This document shows, piece by piece, positions 34,284 through 45,900 of a stretch of DNA of 64,000 nt (the stretch's first letter is position 1; the number at the start of each line of letters is the position of its first letter). Made by a program: the position numbers and the translations under genes. The stretch comes from Strongylocentrotus droebachiensis (lineage: Eukaryota; Echinodermata; Echinoidea; Camarodonta; Strongylocentrotidae). The notes under the pieces are model-generated. The model was not told the origin of the DNA. It did not search any database and worked only from the letters and a program-made list of their open reading frames with translations. Where the stretch lies: assembly GCA_035222895.1 (NCBI GenBank), contig JAVYIG010001827.1, positions 186,001 through 250,000 of the forward strand. Reading direction: 5' to 3'.

Positions 34284-37018
34284 CTCTCTTCATATTCCGA
34301 TCCCTCTCTGTTAGTTTTTTTTATCGCAAATTCGTATTCTCGGTAATCCTTCCCTCTTATACTTTGCTCGAACATGTCATTATCTTATCATTTGATTGAA
34401 CTCTGAAATATAACCAGCCCCCCTTGGCATGAATCATGCAGATATTTTGCCTTATATTCTTTTACCCAAATTCAATCCTCACCTGTTTTCACCTGCACAC
34501 AGGAAGATAAAGGTCATGCAGGTTGTAAAAAACTGTAAAAAATAATTGAGACAAATGTTGAATATGTATTCATGAAATTAAAGCATTCATTATTTATTCA
34601 TACAACGACGGTATATCGTGTGATGTGCACGTGAATATATATATTCCAGATGGCAAAAAAAAAGGTATTCAAGAAGTACCGCCATGTCTATGCCAGTGAT
34701 TATTCTAAAATGAACATAGTTGAATATTTCAGGTAATTGTACTATGTGCTTATTTATAGAATCCGCAGTCTCTGTCAACACATACGTGTTGTCTTAAACA
34801 TTTGAACAAGAATTTTATTGGTATTATCCTAACAGGTATTTCATATTTTTCAATTAAAATTCGTAGATCATATCACAATAATATAATATACATTTAATGT
34901 TAGTGTCGTAAAGATTTGGAGTAGAAGTGGAAAGTTAAATAAGTTTTTGTAAAACGTAGCAAGTTTTTAAATGTTACAACAATAGTGCTCAAATTGGATT
35001 GGTACAATAAGTAAATACCTGTCTTCTGAACATTTTGTGTCAGTCTCTAACATTAATTCAAATTTGTGTTAAAAAGGAGCGTTGCAATTTATTTTATTAA
35101 CACAACTGTTTTTTTTTAAATTTCTTATCGTTCATAGAAAATATAGAGTAGCAATTTCACATAAAATCATCCCCCCCCCCCCAAAAAAAAAAAAAAACAA
35201 ACAAACAAACCCGAGGGGAATTTTAAACAATGTTCATTGATCATATGATTATGTAGAAGTTAAATGTTTGCTGGTATTGGTTTTTTTGCCAAACGTTCAT
35301 TGAATGGATATTTGAAGATTTACACACGTGATTCTTATTGAATGACATATAATGAGTTGAAGAAGAAAGAAAACATCAGTAACATTATATCAATATGCGT
35401 TTGCTTTGCCAGTGTTATATAGGTATAAATTCAGTATACGCATTATCGTATGGGAATTATTTGCACCTGTAGTTACATGAATATGCAGTCACTTTATTCT
35501 ATAAGGTTTTTGGTTGTGGTGGTATGTCTAATGTTAAAGATACAGTACTAGCTAGCTCAGATTGTCATTAAAAAATAGAAAATGTACAGCATACGAATAA
35601 CATGAGGAGCAATGACATATATAATCATGAAAACATTATGCATAGACTAATTTATGATTCTACATTTCATTGGAAAGTTAATTGTTTTCAACCTGTTTCT
35701 GCCCAAGCATATCATTGCAGTTGCTATATGCATGCACTACAATCTCTTCTCGGAGACTAAATCAAATTTAACATCTAAAGACTATTTACGCTAAAACATA
35801 TTATATTAAACCTTTTCATATCACAAAGTAATATAACAACAATATATTCAATGGAAAACAGTAAGACCAATATAAATTGAGAAACATGCATGTATTATGA
35901 GTTCCTTTCAAGCAAACTCTGTTCGCGTACACAGAATATTTGATATCCAATGCGTTCATCATAACATGCTCATGTCACAATGTGATATAAAAGAAATATA
36001 TGCAATGGAAAACAGCAAGACTATTATACATTGAGAATCATGCATGTATTATGAGTTCGGATCAAGCATACTCTTTTAGCGTAGAGAGTATTCGATAGGT
36101 AATGTATTCATTCGTAATTATATCGCAATGTAGTATACAGAAATACACTTAATTAGAAGCAGTAAATCCAATATAAATTGATAAACTTATGAGTCGTTTT
36201 CAAGCAAACTTTTGTTTAGCGTACAGAGAGTATTTTATATTTAATGCATTTAGAACTATATACAATGGCACACAGTAAGACCAATATAAATGATATTTAT
36301 TCTGAGTTCCTTTATATTAAACTTGTTTAGCATACAGAGATTATTCAATGTATTACAACTTATGTTTCTACAGAGAGTTAGTTCACTCTATACATTATGT
36401 ACACATGGTGCATGGCATATATTTTAAAAGAAGGCTCCTATTAGATATTGTTGCAAAATCGATTCCTGATTTTTAATCCACGTCTATCGTGTTACTCAAA
36501 TGCCTCAATTTCAACATATACATTAAATTTCCATTTGTGTATGTCCCTTAAATTGCAAATTAATTATGTCAGGCATGGATATTCGCAGGTCCAACGCTAA
36601 ATTAACATATACATAATCAAGCCAAAAAACATTCATTAAAAAAAAAGTAAATTAAAGTCTTCGTAGGATCTTGTTTTATTAGCGTTCCTTTGATGAGCTT
36701 TAAATCTCATTGCGAGGACTCAGACGTACGGGCGTACTACGTTGACTTTATATTCTTTGAATCTGATTCTCAGTTTGTCAAATATAGTTTGGTACAACTT
36801 TCTATGGTACATGCATAGCGAGTGTTATGTTTTTTGTTATGACACCACGGTTTTGATTAGTAAAACAAATCGTTTAATCTATTAAACTATCTTACACTTT
36901 TCTGGAGACTGCATGGGGACCATAATGGTTCCATAGTACTTCTAAGTTTTGTAAAAGCCACTTGCCTATTGGATAAATGTATTAAGCAAGTTAGACGTAT
37001 GAACTTGTAAGAACTCTA
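34000..37018. other. 3' flank of gene B: no gene
   Basis: AT-rich sequence collinear with 9.7-12.4 kb, with poly-C and (CT)n at 34233-34290, a poly-C/poly-A run at 35170-35195, and the degenerate repeat at 35819-36340. No coding sequence is supported. Confidence 0.55.
35819..36340. repeat. Degenerate tandem repeat, about four copies
   Basis: Unit of about 120-150 bp, with ATATTCAATGGAAAACAGTA, ATATAAATTGAGAAAC and ATTATGAGTTCCTTTCAAGC blocks. It matches the two-copy repeat at 11085-11365 in unit 1 and has expanded here. Confidence 0.65.
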
Positions 37019-37109
37019 TATATATTCAGGGGCGTCGCCAAAGGGGGGGTGTGGGGGGTGCGACACCCCCCCACCTGTCAGGATTTTGTCGGTAAAATTG
37101 CGCTGCCGT

Positions 37110-37440
37110 CGGGAATAAAGAGAAAAAGGGGAGGGAAAAAAAGAGAGGGAAAGGGAAAGAAAGGAAAAAAGAAAAGGAAAAGAAAAGAAAGAAAGGAAAA
37201 GAAAGGAAAGAAAGGAAAAGAAAGGAAAAAAAAGAGAAGAAAGAGAGAGAGAAAAGAAAAAGAGGGAGGAGAGGAAAGAAAGGAAAAGAAATACAAGAAA
37301 GAAAAGGAAAAAAAAAGAAGAAAAAAGAGTAAAAGGGAAACAAAAGAAACGGGGGATGAAAGAGAGGAGAGAGAGGGGAGGTAAGAGCCTGAGAGAAGAG
37401 GAGTGGGAGTAAAAGAGAGAAGGGGGTTGTTGGGTGGAGT
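37110..37440. repeat. GAAAGG-rich purine tract
   Basis: About 330 bp of plus-strand AAAGGAAAAG-type sequence inside the hAT element. Open frames on both strands here are low-complexity artefacts. Confidence 0.8.
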
Positions 37441-37749
37441 CGTCTCGTCGAGGGAGCAAGAAAGACACGGTCAATTATGTTGCTGTGTCGGGTCAGCTGT
37501 GTCGGTATTCTTGCTCGATCCTCGTGTACTAATATCAATGCAGAAGTTTGAAGTCGGTGAGATGTATATTGTCGGTCGGCCGACAAGTTTTTTTCCCTAC
37601 GAACTGTGACTTTTTATCCGCTGTGACGACTTCGAGAGTGACTACAACTACAATACTTGTATTTTCTCGAAGTTTCACTTTCCTATAATATCAGCTAAAG
37701 AAATCAGAGGTTTAAAATTTTCAGGGAATCAAACTTAATTCAAACAAGG

Positions 37750-39150
37750 TTTAAGATTCAACAACGGTACGAAGAATCGTTTTCCTTTCTCTATATTGTA
37801 ATGAAACGCCAAAGATTCCGCGCTTCGCGCGGAAGGGGAAAACTTTACTTAGACGAGTCGAGAACGGTACAACGAATCGTCTTCTTTCTCTAATAATTTA
37901 AGGAAACGTCGAAACTTCCGCGCTTCGCGCGGAGGGGAAAATTTCATTCAGACAAATATGGCTTATTATGAGTCGAAAACGGTACGACAAATCGTCTTCT
38001 TTCTCTAATAATTTTAGGAAACGTCAAAGCTTCCGCGCTTCGCGCGAGAGGGGGAAACTGAATTCAGACAAAAATGGCTTATTAAGAGTCGAAAACGGTA
38101 TGACAAATCGTCTTCCTTTCTCTATATTGTGATGAAACGCCAAAAATTCCGCGCTTCGCGCGGAAGGGGAAAACTTAATTTACACGAGTCAAGAACGGTA
38201 CAACGAATCGTCTTCTTTCTCTAATAATTTAAGGAAACGTCAAAACTTCCGCGCTTCGCGCGGGAGGGGAAGCTTCATTCAGACAAATATGGCTTATTAA
38301 GAGTCGAAAACGGTACGACAGATGGTCTTCTTTCTCTAATAATTTAAGGAAACGTCAAAGCTTCCGCGCTTCGCGCGAGAGGGGGAAACTGAATTCAGAC
38401 AAATATGGCTTATGAAGAGTCGAAAACGGTACGACAAATTTTCTTCCTTTCTCTATATTGTGATGAAACGCCAAAAATTCCGCGCTTCGCGCGGAAGGGG
38501 AAAACTTCATTAAGACGAGTGGAGAACGGTACAACGAATCGTCTTATTTCTCTAATAATTTAAGGAAACGTCAAAACTTCCGCGCTTCGCGCGGGAGGGG
38601 GGAAGCCTCATTCATCAAAGGATTAAGAGTCGAGCACGGTTCAACGAATCGTCTACTTTCTCTTATAATTTAATGAAACGCCAAAACTTCCGCGCTTCGC
38701 GCGGGAGGGGGAAGCTTCATTCAGACAAGGATTAAGAGTCGATCGAGCACGGTTCCGCGAATCGTCTACTTTCTCTAATAATTTAATGAAACGTCAAAGC
38801 TTCCGCGCTTCGCGCGGGAGAGGGGAAAACTGAATTCAGATAAGGATTAAGAGTCGAAAACAGTACACCGAATTGTCTGCTTTTCTCAGAATTTAATGAA
38901 ACGTCAAAGCTTCCGCGCTGTGCGGGAGGGGGAGAAACTGAATTCAGACAAGGATTAACGTTTGAGAACGGTACAGCAAATCGTCTTCTTTTTATAATAA
39001 TTTAATGAAACGTCAAAGCTTTCGCGTTTCGCGCGGGAGGGGGGGGGGAACTTCATTCAGACAAGGATTAAATGTCGAGAACGGTACAATAAATCGTCTT
39101 TTTTTTCCTAATAACGTTTAAGCTTCCGCGCTTCGCGCGGGAGGCCTATC
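37750..39150. repeat. Palindromic satellite, 13 copies of about 100-115 bp
   Basis: Each unit contains the hairpin CCGCGCTTCGCGCGG (or a variant) with AACGGTACAACGAATCGTC and CTTTCTCTAATAATTTAAGG. Hairpins centre near 37825, 37925, 38040, 38155, 38253, 38370, 38485, 38586, 38697, 38806, 38915, 39030 and 39130. Later copies are more diverged. Confidence 0.85.
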
Positions 39151-39541
39151 ATCCATCTCCCCCCACCCCAATGAGCACGTTTCGCGCGCTATTTAAGTGA
39201 TTCGCTTCTCTCTACCGCCCCTCCCTAATAAGATCCTAGATCCGTGCCTGCATTCAAATATAGCTATGATGCTGACTAAGTTGACGAAATAATTCATATA
39301 TTTATGTCGTCGAGGAAAATGACCATTTGCGCATACGCAAGTACTATAGATAGTCCATAGGAAAAATAATTTAGCCTTCGGCCCCGGGTTTACAGGGTTA
39401 AATTTGTAGATATTGGACATTTAATTTTGTCGGTAATTGGTGGCTAGTTTTGTCGGTAAAAATTGGCCTCTACACCCCCCCACTGAAAAAGGTCTAGCGA
39501 CGCCCCTGTATATATTCACAATAAAAGTTATCTGTACATGT

Positions 39542-39951
39542 TTATCCACCAAATACCTTCAGAGGAATATCAATGATTACTTTCATTAACAAAATTATCA
39601 ATAGTTTCTCCGAAGATGTCTCGGTCAAGGCGAGATTAGAAAGCAAGTCGCTATAGTTGATGGTAATATCTCCTACACTCCTTTCATCCGATGTGCTAGT
39701 TCCCTCAGCAAACGGCTCGTTAGAAGACACATCTACGGATGTTTCTCGTACATCATCTGCGATATTTTTGATTGATGATTCTTGAGAATGTTGGTCCGTG
39801 CCTTTACTCGCCTCCTCCCTTTGGTTCGTAGGTGAAGTGCCGTCAAGAGCTTGGTGAGTTGTTGCTGAAGGCTTATTGGTCTTGTCCTGTTCTCCTGAGG
39901 ACCCTGGTGATTCTCCTATTTTCTGAGGGTGTTCTAGTCCTGTCAACCCCC
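39542..39951 (-). CDS. Gene B exon 7: conserved C-terminal segment
   Basis: This exon is 410 nt, identical in length to gene A. The acceptor is ATTTGGTAG and the stop is TAA at 39542-39544. The linker half has GLEHPQKIGE and DQHSQES. The conserved half has INYSDLLSNLALTETSS and a tail ending DIPLKVFGG. The open frame extends beyond the acceptor, but the upstream part is not conserved. Confidence 0.75.
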
Positions 39952-42900
39952 CTACCAAATGGAATTGAAAATTATTATGATTGACGTCGGTGTTATTTGA
40001 TACAAATCTTAGAATGTTTTTAATTTCGACAAGTATGTCGACACCATATTTTCGAACGTTATTTATTATGATGAACTTCATCAACGTGTATTCATAAATC
40101 TCACCATCATAACGCGTTTTGAGAATATCATGAAATGAGTTCGTATTTGTTTTAAAGTTCCCTGTCGAAAATGTTAATTGAAATGAAACGCATATCATCT
40201 TTAGATCATTTGATAATCCTAAATCCCCTATTTATCAATGATAACATTTAATACTTAGTGTAACGTTGCTAAGTTTCTCACCAAAGGGCAAGTCTTTGGA
40301 TGTGTCATGTACACCATCAGTGCTCTGGTTTGATAGTTCTTCAGAAAGTTGGTCCATGCATTCACTAGGCTCGTCCCCCTGGTTCTTAGATGACTGGTCG
40401 TGTAGACGAGATTGGTCAGAGGCTGCTTTGGTCTCTCGTGTATCGGTTCGCCCTCTTGGTAACCTTTGCGCTGATGGAGTGCTATCTATCCCGGGTAGCT
40501 GGTCAGAATCTTTCATTTTCTGAGGCTGTTCTGGTCCTGTTCCTTCTCCTGTTTTTTGGAGATGATAAATATCAAGACTAACATCAGGGCTCTTCAACAC
40601 GAGCTGATCCTGAGCAACATTTACATCTTTTAAATCTCAGTGACAACCCCCTCCCCTTAATTCAAGTTGAAATATAACAAAAATGAAATAAAGTAAACGA
40701 CAAACAAACATGAACCGGTATACCCTTATTCATGTGACATGTTAACTTTTCTAGTGGTATTATCAGACGGATGAGAACAGCGTATTGTCATGTTTAGGGT
40801 AGCTTAACGATAATGTCGTCCTTGGTTTTTAAAGCAGGCAGAGAGTAAAACTTTATTACTGTTTGTTATGTTTAAGATTTAAATCACGACTTAAATCAAA
40901 TTGTTAAACCTATTTTACGATGACCTTACCTTGTGGAAAATAATGGTGAGCAAGTCCTAACAACTTGGCAGCCTCAAGTGCCCTCCTCATTTCGATCCAC
41001 TCATCTTCCTTGGACACACCTACTCTCCATTGTTTCAGCATGAGATGGGTTCCCCTACTGGTGATCTGTTCGTATCTCATGTTGGTCTTGAGAGCTCTCG
41101 CTATGTCACCCTGTAGAATTCCAAGCTGACTACCCAAGCTATCAATCTTGGCCTCCTCGGAAAGATCGTCGGCTATCTGCTTCAAGATGTCGCCAAAGTC
41201 ATCATTGGGTGGTTCCGCGCTGACATGTTTAAAATACCAGTATATTACACAGACTAGAAGGCAAATTTCCCTTTGTTTTGGTTTAAATACATATACAAGA
41301 ATACAAGCCAAACTATGTCATAATAGAAATTCCTTAATAAATAAAATGAAGTCGAAGAAGAAGAAACAGGAGAAGAATGAGAAGAAGGAAACACAAACGT
41401 AGAAGAAGAAGAATGAAAAGGAGAAGGCGAAAAGAAGAAGTAGATGAAGAAGAAGAAGAAGAAGAAGAAGTAGAAGAAGAAGAAGGAAAAGGAGAAGGAA
41501 AAGAAGAAAAAGGAAAAGAAAAGGGAAAAGAAGGAGGAGAAGAAGAAGAGGAAGGAAGGGAGAAGGAGAAAAGAAGAAAAAGGAGAGGGAATAGAAGAAA
41601 AATATCGAAGAAGCAGGAAAAGAAAAAGGAGAAGAAGAGAAGGAAAAGAAGAATGAGGAAAAGAAAATGAAAAAATAGATGAAGAAGTAGAAAAAGAAAG
41701 AAAAGAAGAAGGAGAAGAAGAAGAAGGAAGAGAAGGAGAAGAAGAGGAGAAAGGAAAAGGAGAAGAAGAAAAGAAGAAAAAGATGGAGAGGTAGTACAAG
41801 AAGGAGAAGAAGAAGATTTGTTTTATAAATGTGATACACAGTTGTCGTTCAGATTCGAAGCTAAAATACACCATACACGACAACTGCCGATTTTGAGACT
41901 ACAGTACTTCAAGTTATCAGAAAAACCAACAAAAAGTATATTAACAAGTGTTTCAACTTACTCTGCTTGTAATGTATTATTTCTTTCTGATGGATTGAAT
42001 TCTCCACTTGACTTATCTTCAGATGTAGTTATTTCTGTCATAAATGTAGAACGAATTGATTAGATTGAAATACATCAGTTATAAATAATGAACATTTTTG
42101 TTATCCCAGATTGGTTGGGGTATTGTTGCAGTAAATAAAAAATCTGCTTTTAAAACATAAGTAAGCTATATTAATTGAATCGTTACATCACATAATAATA
42201 CATCACACGTAATAATTTTATTTGTAAGTCCACGGGCTATTTTTAGATTTCCTTAAAAGTGACAAGTGTGATGAGATAAAATAAATGTAAAATGATATTT
42301 ACAATAGCAAACAAATGTTTAAGATTTAAACAAAGTTAATCTATAGAGATTTACATGTAAGAATGAAGAGACTAAAGAACAATTGTGCAAAACAGGCTTA
42401 CCCCCCTGAGCTTGTTTTCCTGGAGCCAACCAGTGAATGAAACTCTGCATCCATTGAGGTGTCTCTGCTTTCTTCTTCTGCTCTGTTGATCGTATTTCAC
42501 TTTCCAGTTGAATTTTCGTTCTCAGCTTCCAGGTCTCACGCTCAAGTTGCTCGATATGCTGTTTCTTAGAGTCAAGTTCCTTCTTCAGGCTTGATTCCAT
42601 TGACTGCTTTTCTTTTTCAAATCGCGCTCTGTCTTCCTTTCTTTCGTTTGTCAAGTCTTCAACTACTTGCCTTTGAGCCGACTCATTTCGCCCCTTCTCC
42701 TGTACAATTTCTGTCAAAGTGTCTGCACGGTGTTGATTAGACTCGAGTTTCTTTGTCATTTCCTCCTTTTCACTCTGTAGTCGCTCAACCTCACGTCTTG
42801 CCGTCTTTTCTGCTCTCTGCAATTTTTCCGCCATTGTTTTGATACGCAGATCCTTTTGTTGTAGTTCCTCCTCCAATTCTATCTCCCTCTGCTTGTTTAT

Positions 42901-45900
42901 TTCCTTAACCTGTTCCGCTCTTTTCCAATTTTCCAATAACTTCTTTTCTTCTTCTCGCTCTCTGATTTCTTCTTCGTGCCTCGTCTCTGCTTCTTTTCCT
43001 TCTTTTCTCTCTTGCTCACAACTCTTCTGAACTTGTGGATTGCTGTATAGTGTCACTGCATCAGCTTCACATAGGCATCCATGTAGAAGGTCAAGCCACT
43101 GCAATTGTCCCTCATCCGAGTGAATGTTATCTGGTAGCTCATAGATGTCAGTGATTCCGTTTTTCTTTAGTGCATGTTTTGCCTCCTCAAAATCTTTACT
43201 TCCAACGCTAGTAAACACGCCACACAGAGGGGCGCGACCTATCCAATCCCAAAATACTCAGTTATAATCGAGAGTACATTTAAAGTTATGATCATTAAAT
43301 GGGTTATGGGTGAACGGATGAAGGGCGTGTTAGAGTCCTCGATAACAACGGGAGCAGAATTAAGGATGTGTAATAAACTACCTGATAATGTAATGTACAC
43401 GCCTGACATAACTAATTGATTTCAAGATAATATTGCTTGTAAAAAAATGCATTAAACATAAAATGAATACAGATTGTTCTTCGTTTGTTTAATGTTGTAG
43501 TCATAACTGGTCAATTTGCATATATCAACCCAATTTAAAAGCAGAGAAAATAACAAATATGATCAAGTGTAAACACAATTTAACAACCTGCATTAAACAT
43601 TAAACAGTTTCGATGATTGAAAATAACATGGCTGGTAAAATTATGTATGTATTCATCTCTTCATTTATTCGTTCTTGTAATAAATGCGTTGGTGTATATC
43701 ACTGCATTGTGGTGTATATGGTATGTGTCAACAGTGCAATTGTTTATTAATAACAAATTGTTACATAGATACATCGACATATGTCTCAGTTAATTGTTGT
43801 ACCTACCAGAAAGGATTAGGAATAAACTCACCTGTTACCTCCATTGTCGCCCTCCTCCATTGGGGGTAAAGTACACAATCAGACGTGCTAAAGCAAAAGG
43901 TAAGAAAATGTACTGATTCAGAATCATTAATATTCATTTGGTGATGATTAAAGGGTAAATGATAACGAAATGCATACAATCTGATTCTTCAACCAAAGGC
44001 CGACTCCCACCACCTTGCAAGATAAATTTTAAGTTTGTATTATACGCTTCTATGATTAGGATAGGCCTTCTAGTGCTATTACAAACACATTTTCTGCAAA
44101 GCAAAATTGCAATTGCCTCGCCCAGTCGCTCCTCTTCCTCAAAATATTAGAAGTGTTTCTTAGCGCTGTAAATATTTTGTATAGAATAGGCACCGTAAGT
44201 AAGGGGGCAGATGCTTCTATTTACCAATGAATGGTGGAATACCTCTTCCACCTAAAAGACAATAAACGATTTTCAGTAATTAAGCTTTTCGCTTGGAAAT
44301 GCTTAAAAATGCAGTTCAACGTTGTCAAGCCTAGATGTTTTCATTATTCTCCTTCAAGGGATTTGGCAACTTTGCCTCAGATAAAAAAAAACCTGGATTT
44401 AGCTCAGGCTCCAATCATAATAATAAACATTTAGGTTAAATGAATCCCATGACTTTTACAAGCCAATCGCCTTTCTGATTATCAAGATATCTATGATTGG
44501 AATAAGACATTTCAGAATTAGTTTTCCTGACGGTTCTCATTCCTCTACAGTCCATTGGGAAAAACGAGTATGATAAAACTGGTCTCTCAAAGATTTTTTT
44601 TACTCCTTTGAGGTATTTCAATATTGCTTTGAAGCAATTTTTTTAGAGCTTCAATATAGCACCATATCACAGACACTGATAACACGTAGAGCCACGCATC
44701 TCAGATTTAACATTGTTAAAGGTAAAGACCAGTATTGGAAACGCCCCAATTTAAAAAAAATGAAATGGAAGCTCTCATTACCAATCATGTGAAAGAATAT
44801 GTTTTGACTAATACATGATGATACAAAATTTGCCGGGAAACCGCCTACTAATTCATATATTTGGTAAATTTGTTTCTCTCATGGTTTGTGAGAGATATAG
44901 GGTAGTCCCATATACATATTTCTGTGTATAGTGCTTGTAACTTTACGAAGAATGGGCCAAATTTCTTATCATTTTGATGATTCCAGAACCTTGCAGATGC
45001 TAGATGCTAGATGATCAACCTTTTCTGATCGATTCCACAACGTTTCTTTCACAATGCAATCGCTTGACCATAACTGGTCTTTACCTTTAAACGATGCATG
45101 TAAGTAATGCCTGGATTACATTTGCCCCGGGCGCCGTACGATGAATTAGTCTACGATTTTTCGTAGACATCGTAGGAGGCTACGGGCTACGATGTTTGTG
45201 TTTACATTATCTACGAGCATCGTGCCATTTATTGTATTGGCTCTCGGGGGCAGGCCGGGGCAAATCAGTACAGAAGCTGCTCGGAGATTGTACGGAAATC
45301 GTGCAATGTGCATGCAGAAGCCGTGCAGTCTCCGCAGCCTCCGCACGGAAATCATACGGAGCCCGTGCAGCTTCCGTGCAAAGGTTGCGCGGAGAAGGCG
45401 CGGTGACCGTACAGCAACCTCCGTACGATTTTCTTTGCCCCCATGTTCACCGAAAAATCGTACGTTTGCTGCGAAATCAGTGCGAGGCCTCCTGGCGATG
45501 CCCGTGCGGGGATTGTGCAATGCCACCTACGACATGTGTACGGGCTACGGGCTTACGATTTTTTCAAATTTGTTTAACTTCTCGCGAAACAAAATCGTAA
45601 AGGCTGCGGAGCCCGTGAATTGTATGAATTTCTTAGAAACTACAACAATTATATTAATCACTCGGATAGTTCTAACATGAAAGCCTCCTGCATATGAAAA
45701 CAAATGTTTTTTCGCTCAGTCTCTACGCACCATCAAATGTTAGAATATGTAGTGTTTGTTAGCGCTATATAAAAAGGATGTCTAGAATAGGCATCTGACA
45801 AAGTGACAGGTGCTTCAATTTTAATGTAAATAGAGATTCTGAATATTGTCCTCTTTACATGTGCGTTTACAAATTGCTCAAGAAAAGTGTGGTCCAAACC

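Larger units (their letters stand above)
37027..39508. mobile_element. hAT element (2.48 kb) carrying a satellite array
   Basis: The left end CAGGGGCGTCGCCAAAGG and the right end, CAGGGGCGTCGCTAGACC on the minus strand, form inverted termini. The 8-bp TATATATT flanks directly on both sides (37019-37026 and 39509-39516). TTTTGTCGGTAAAA-like sub-terminal motifs occur at both ends. No transposase is seen. The interior is a GA-rich tract (about 37110-37440) and a 13-copy palindromic satellite. The insertion is absent from unit 1. Confidence 0.88.

Noticed and set aside
37016..37609. Open frames of 111-186 codons on both strands
   Set aside because: They translate a GAAAGG-rich purine tract inside the hAT element; composition alone explains them.
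41254..41883. Open frames of 173-209 codons rich in Phe, Ser and Leu
   Set aside because: They are translations of the homopurine tract in intron 4 of gene B; the reverse strand gives Glu/Lys/Arg-only frames.
45146..45680. Overlapping 126-162 codon frames on both strands
   Set aside because: All fall in the GC-rich self-similar stretch and none shows a domain or splice context.
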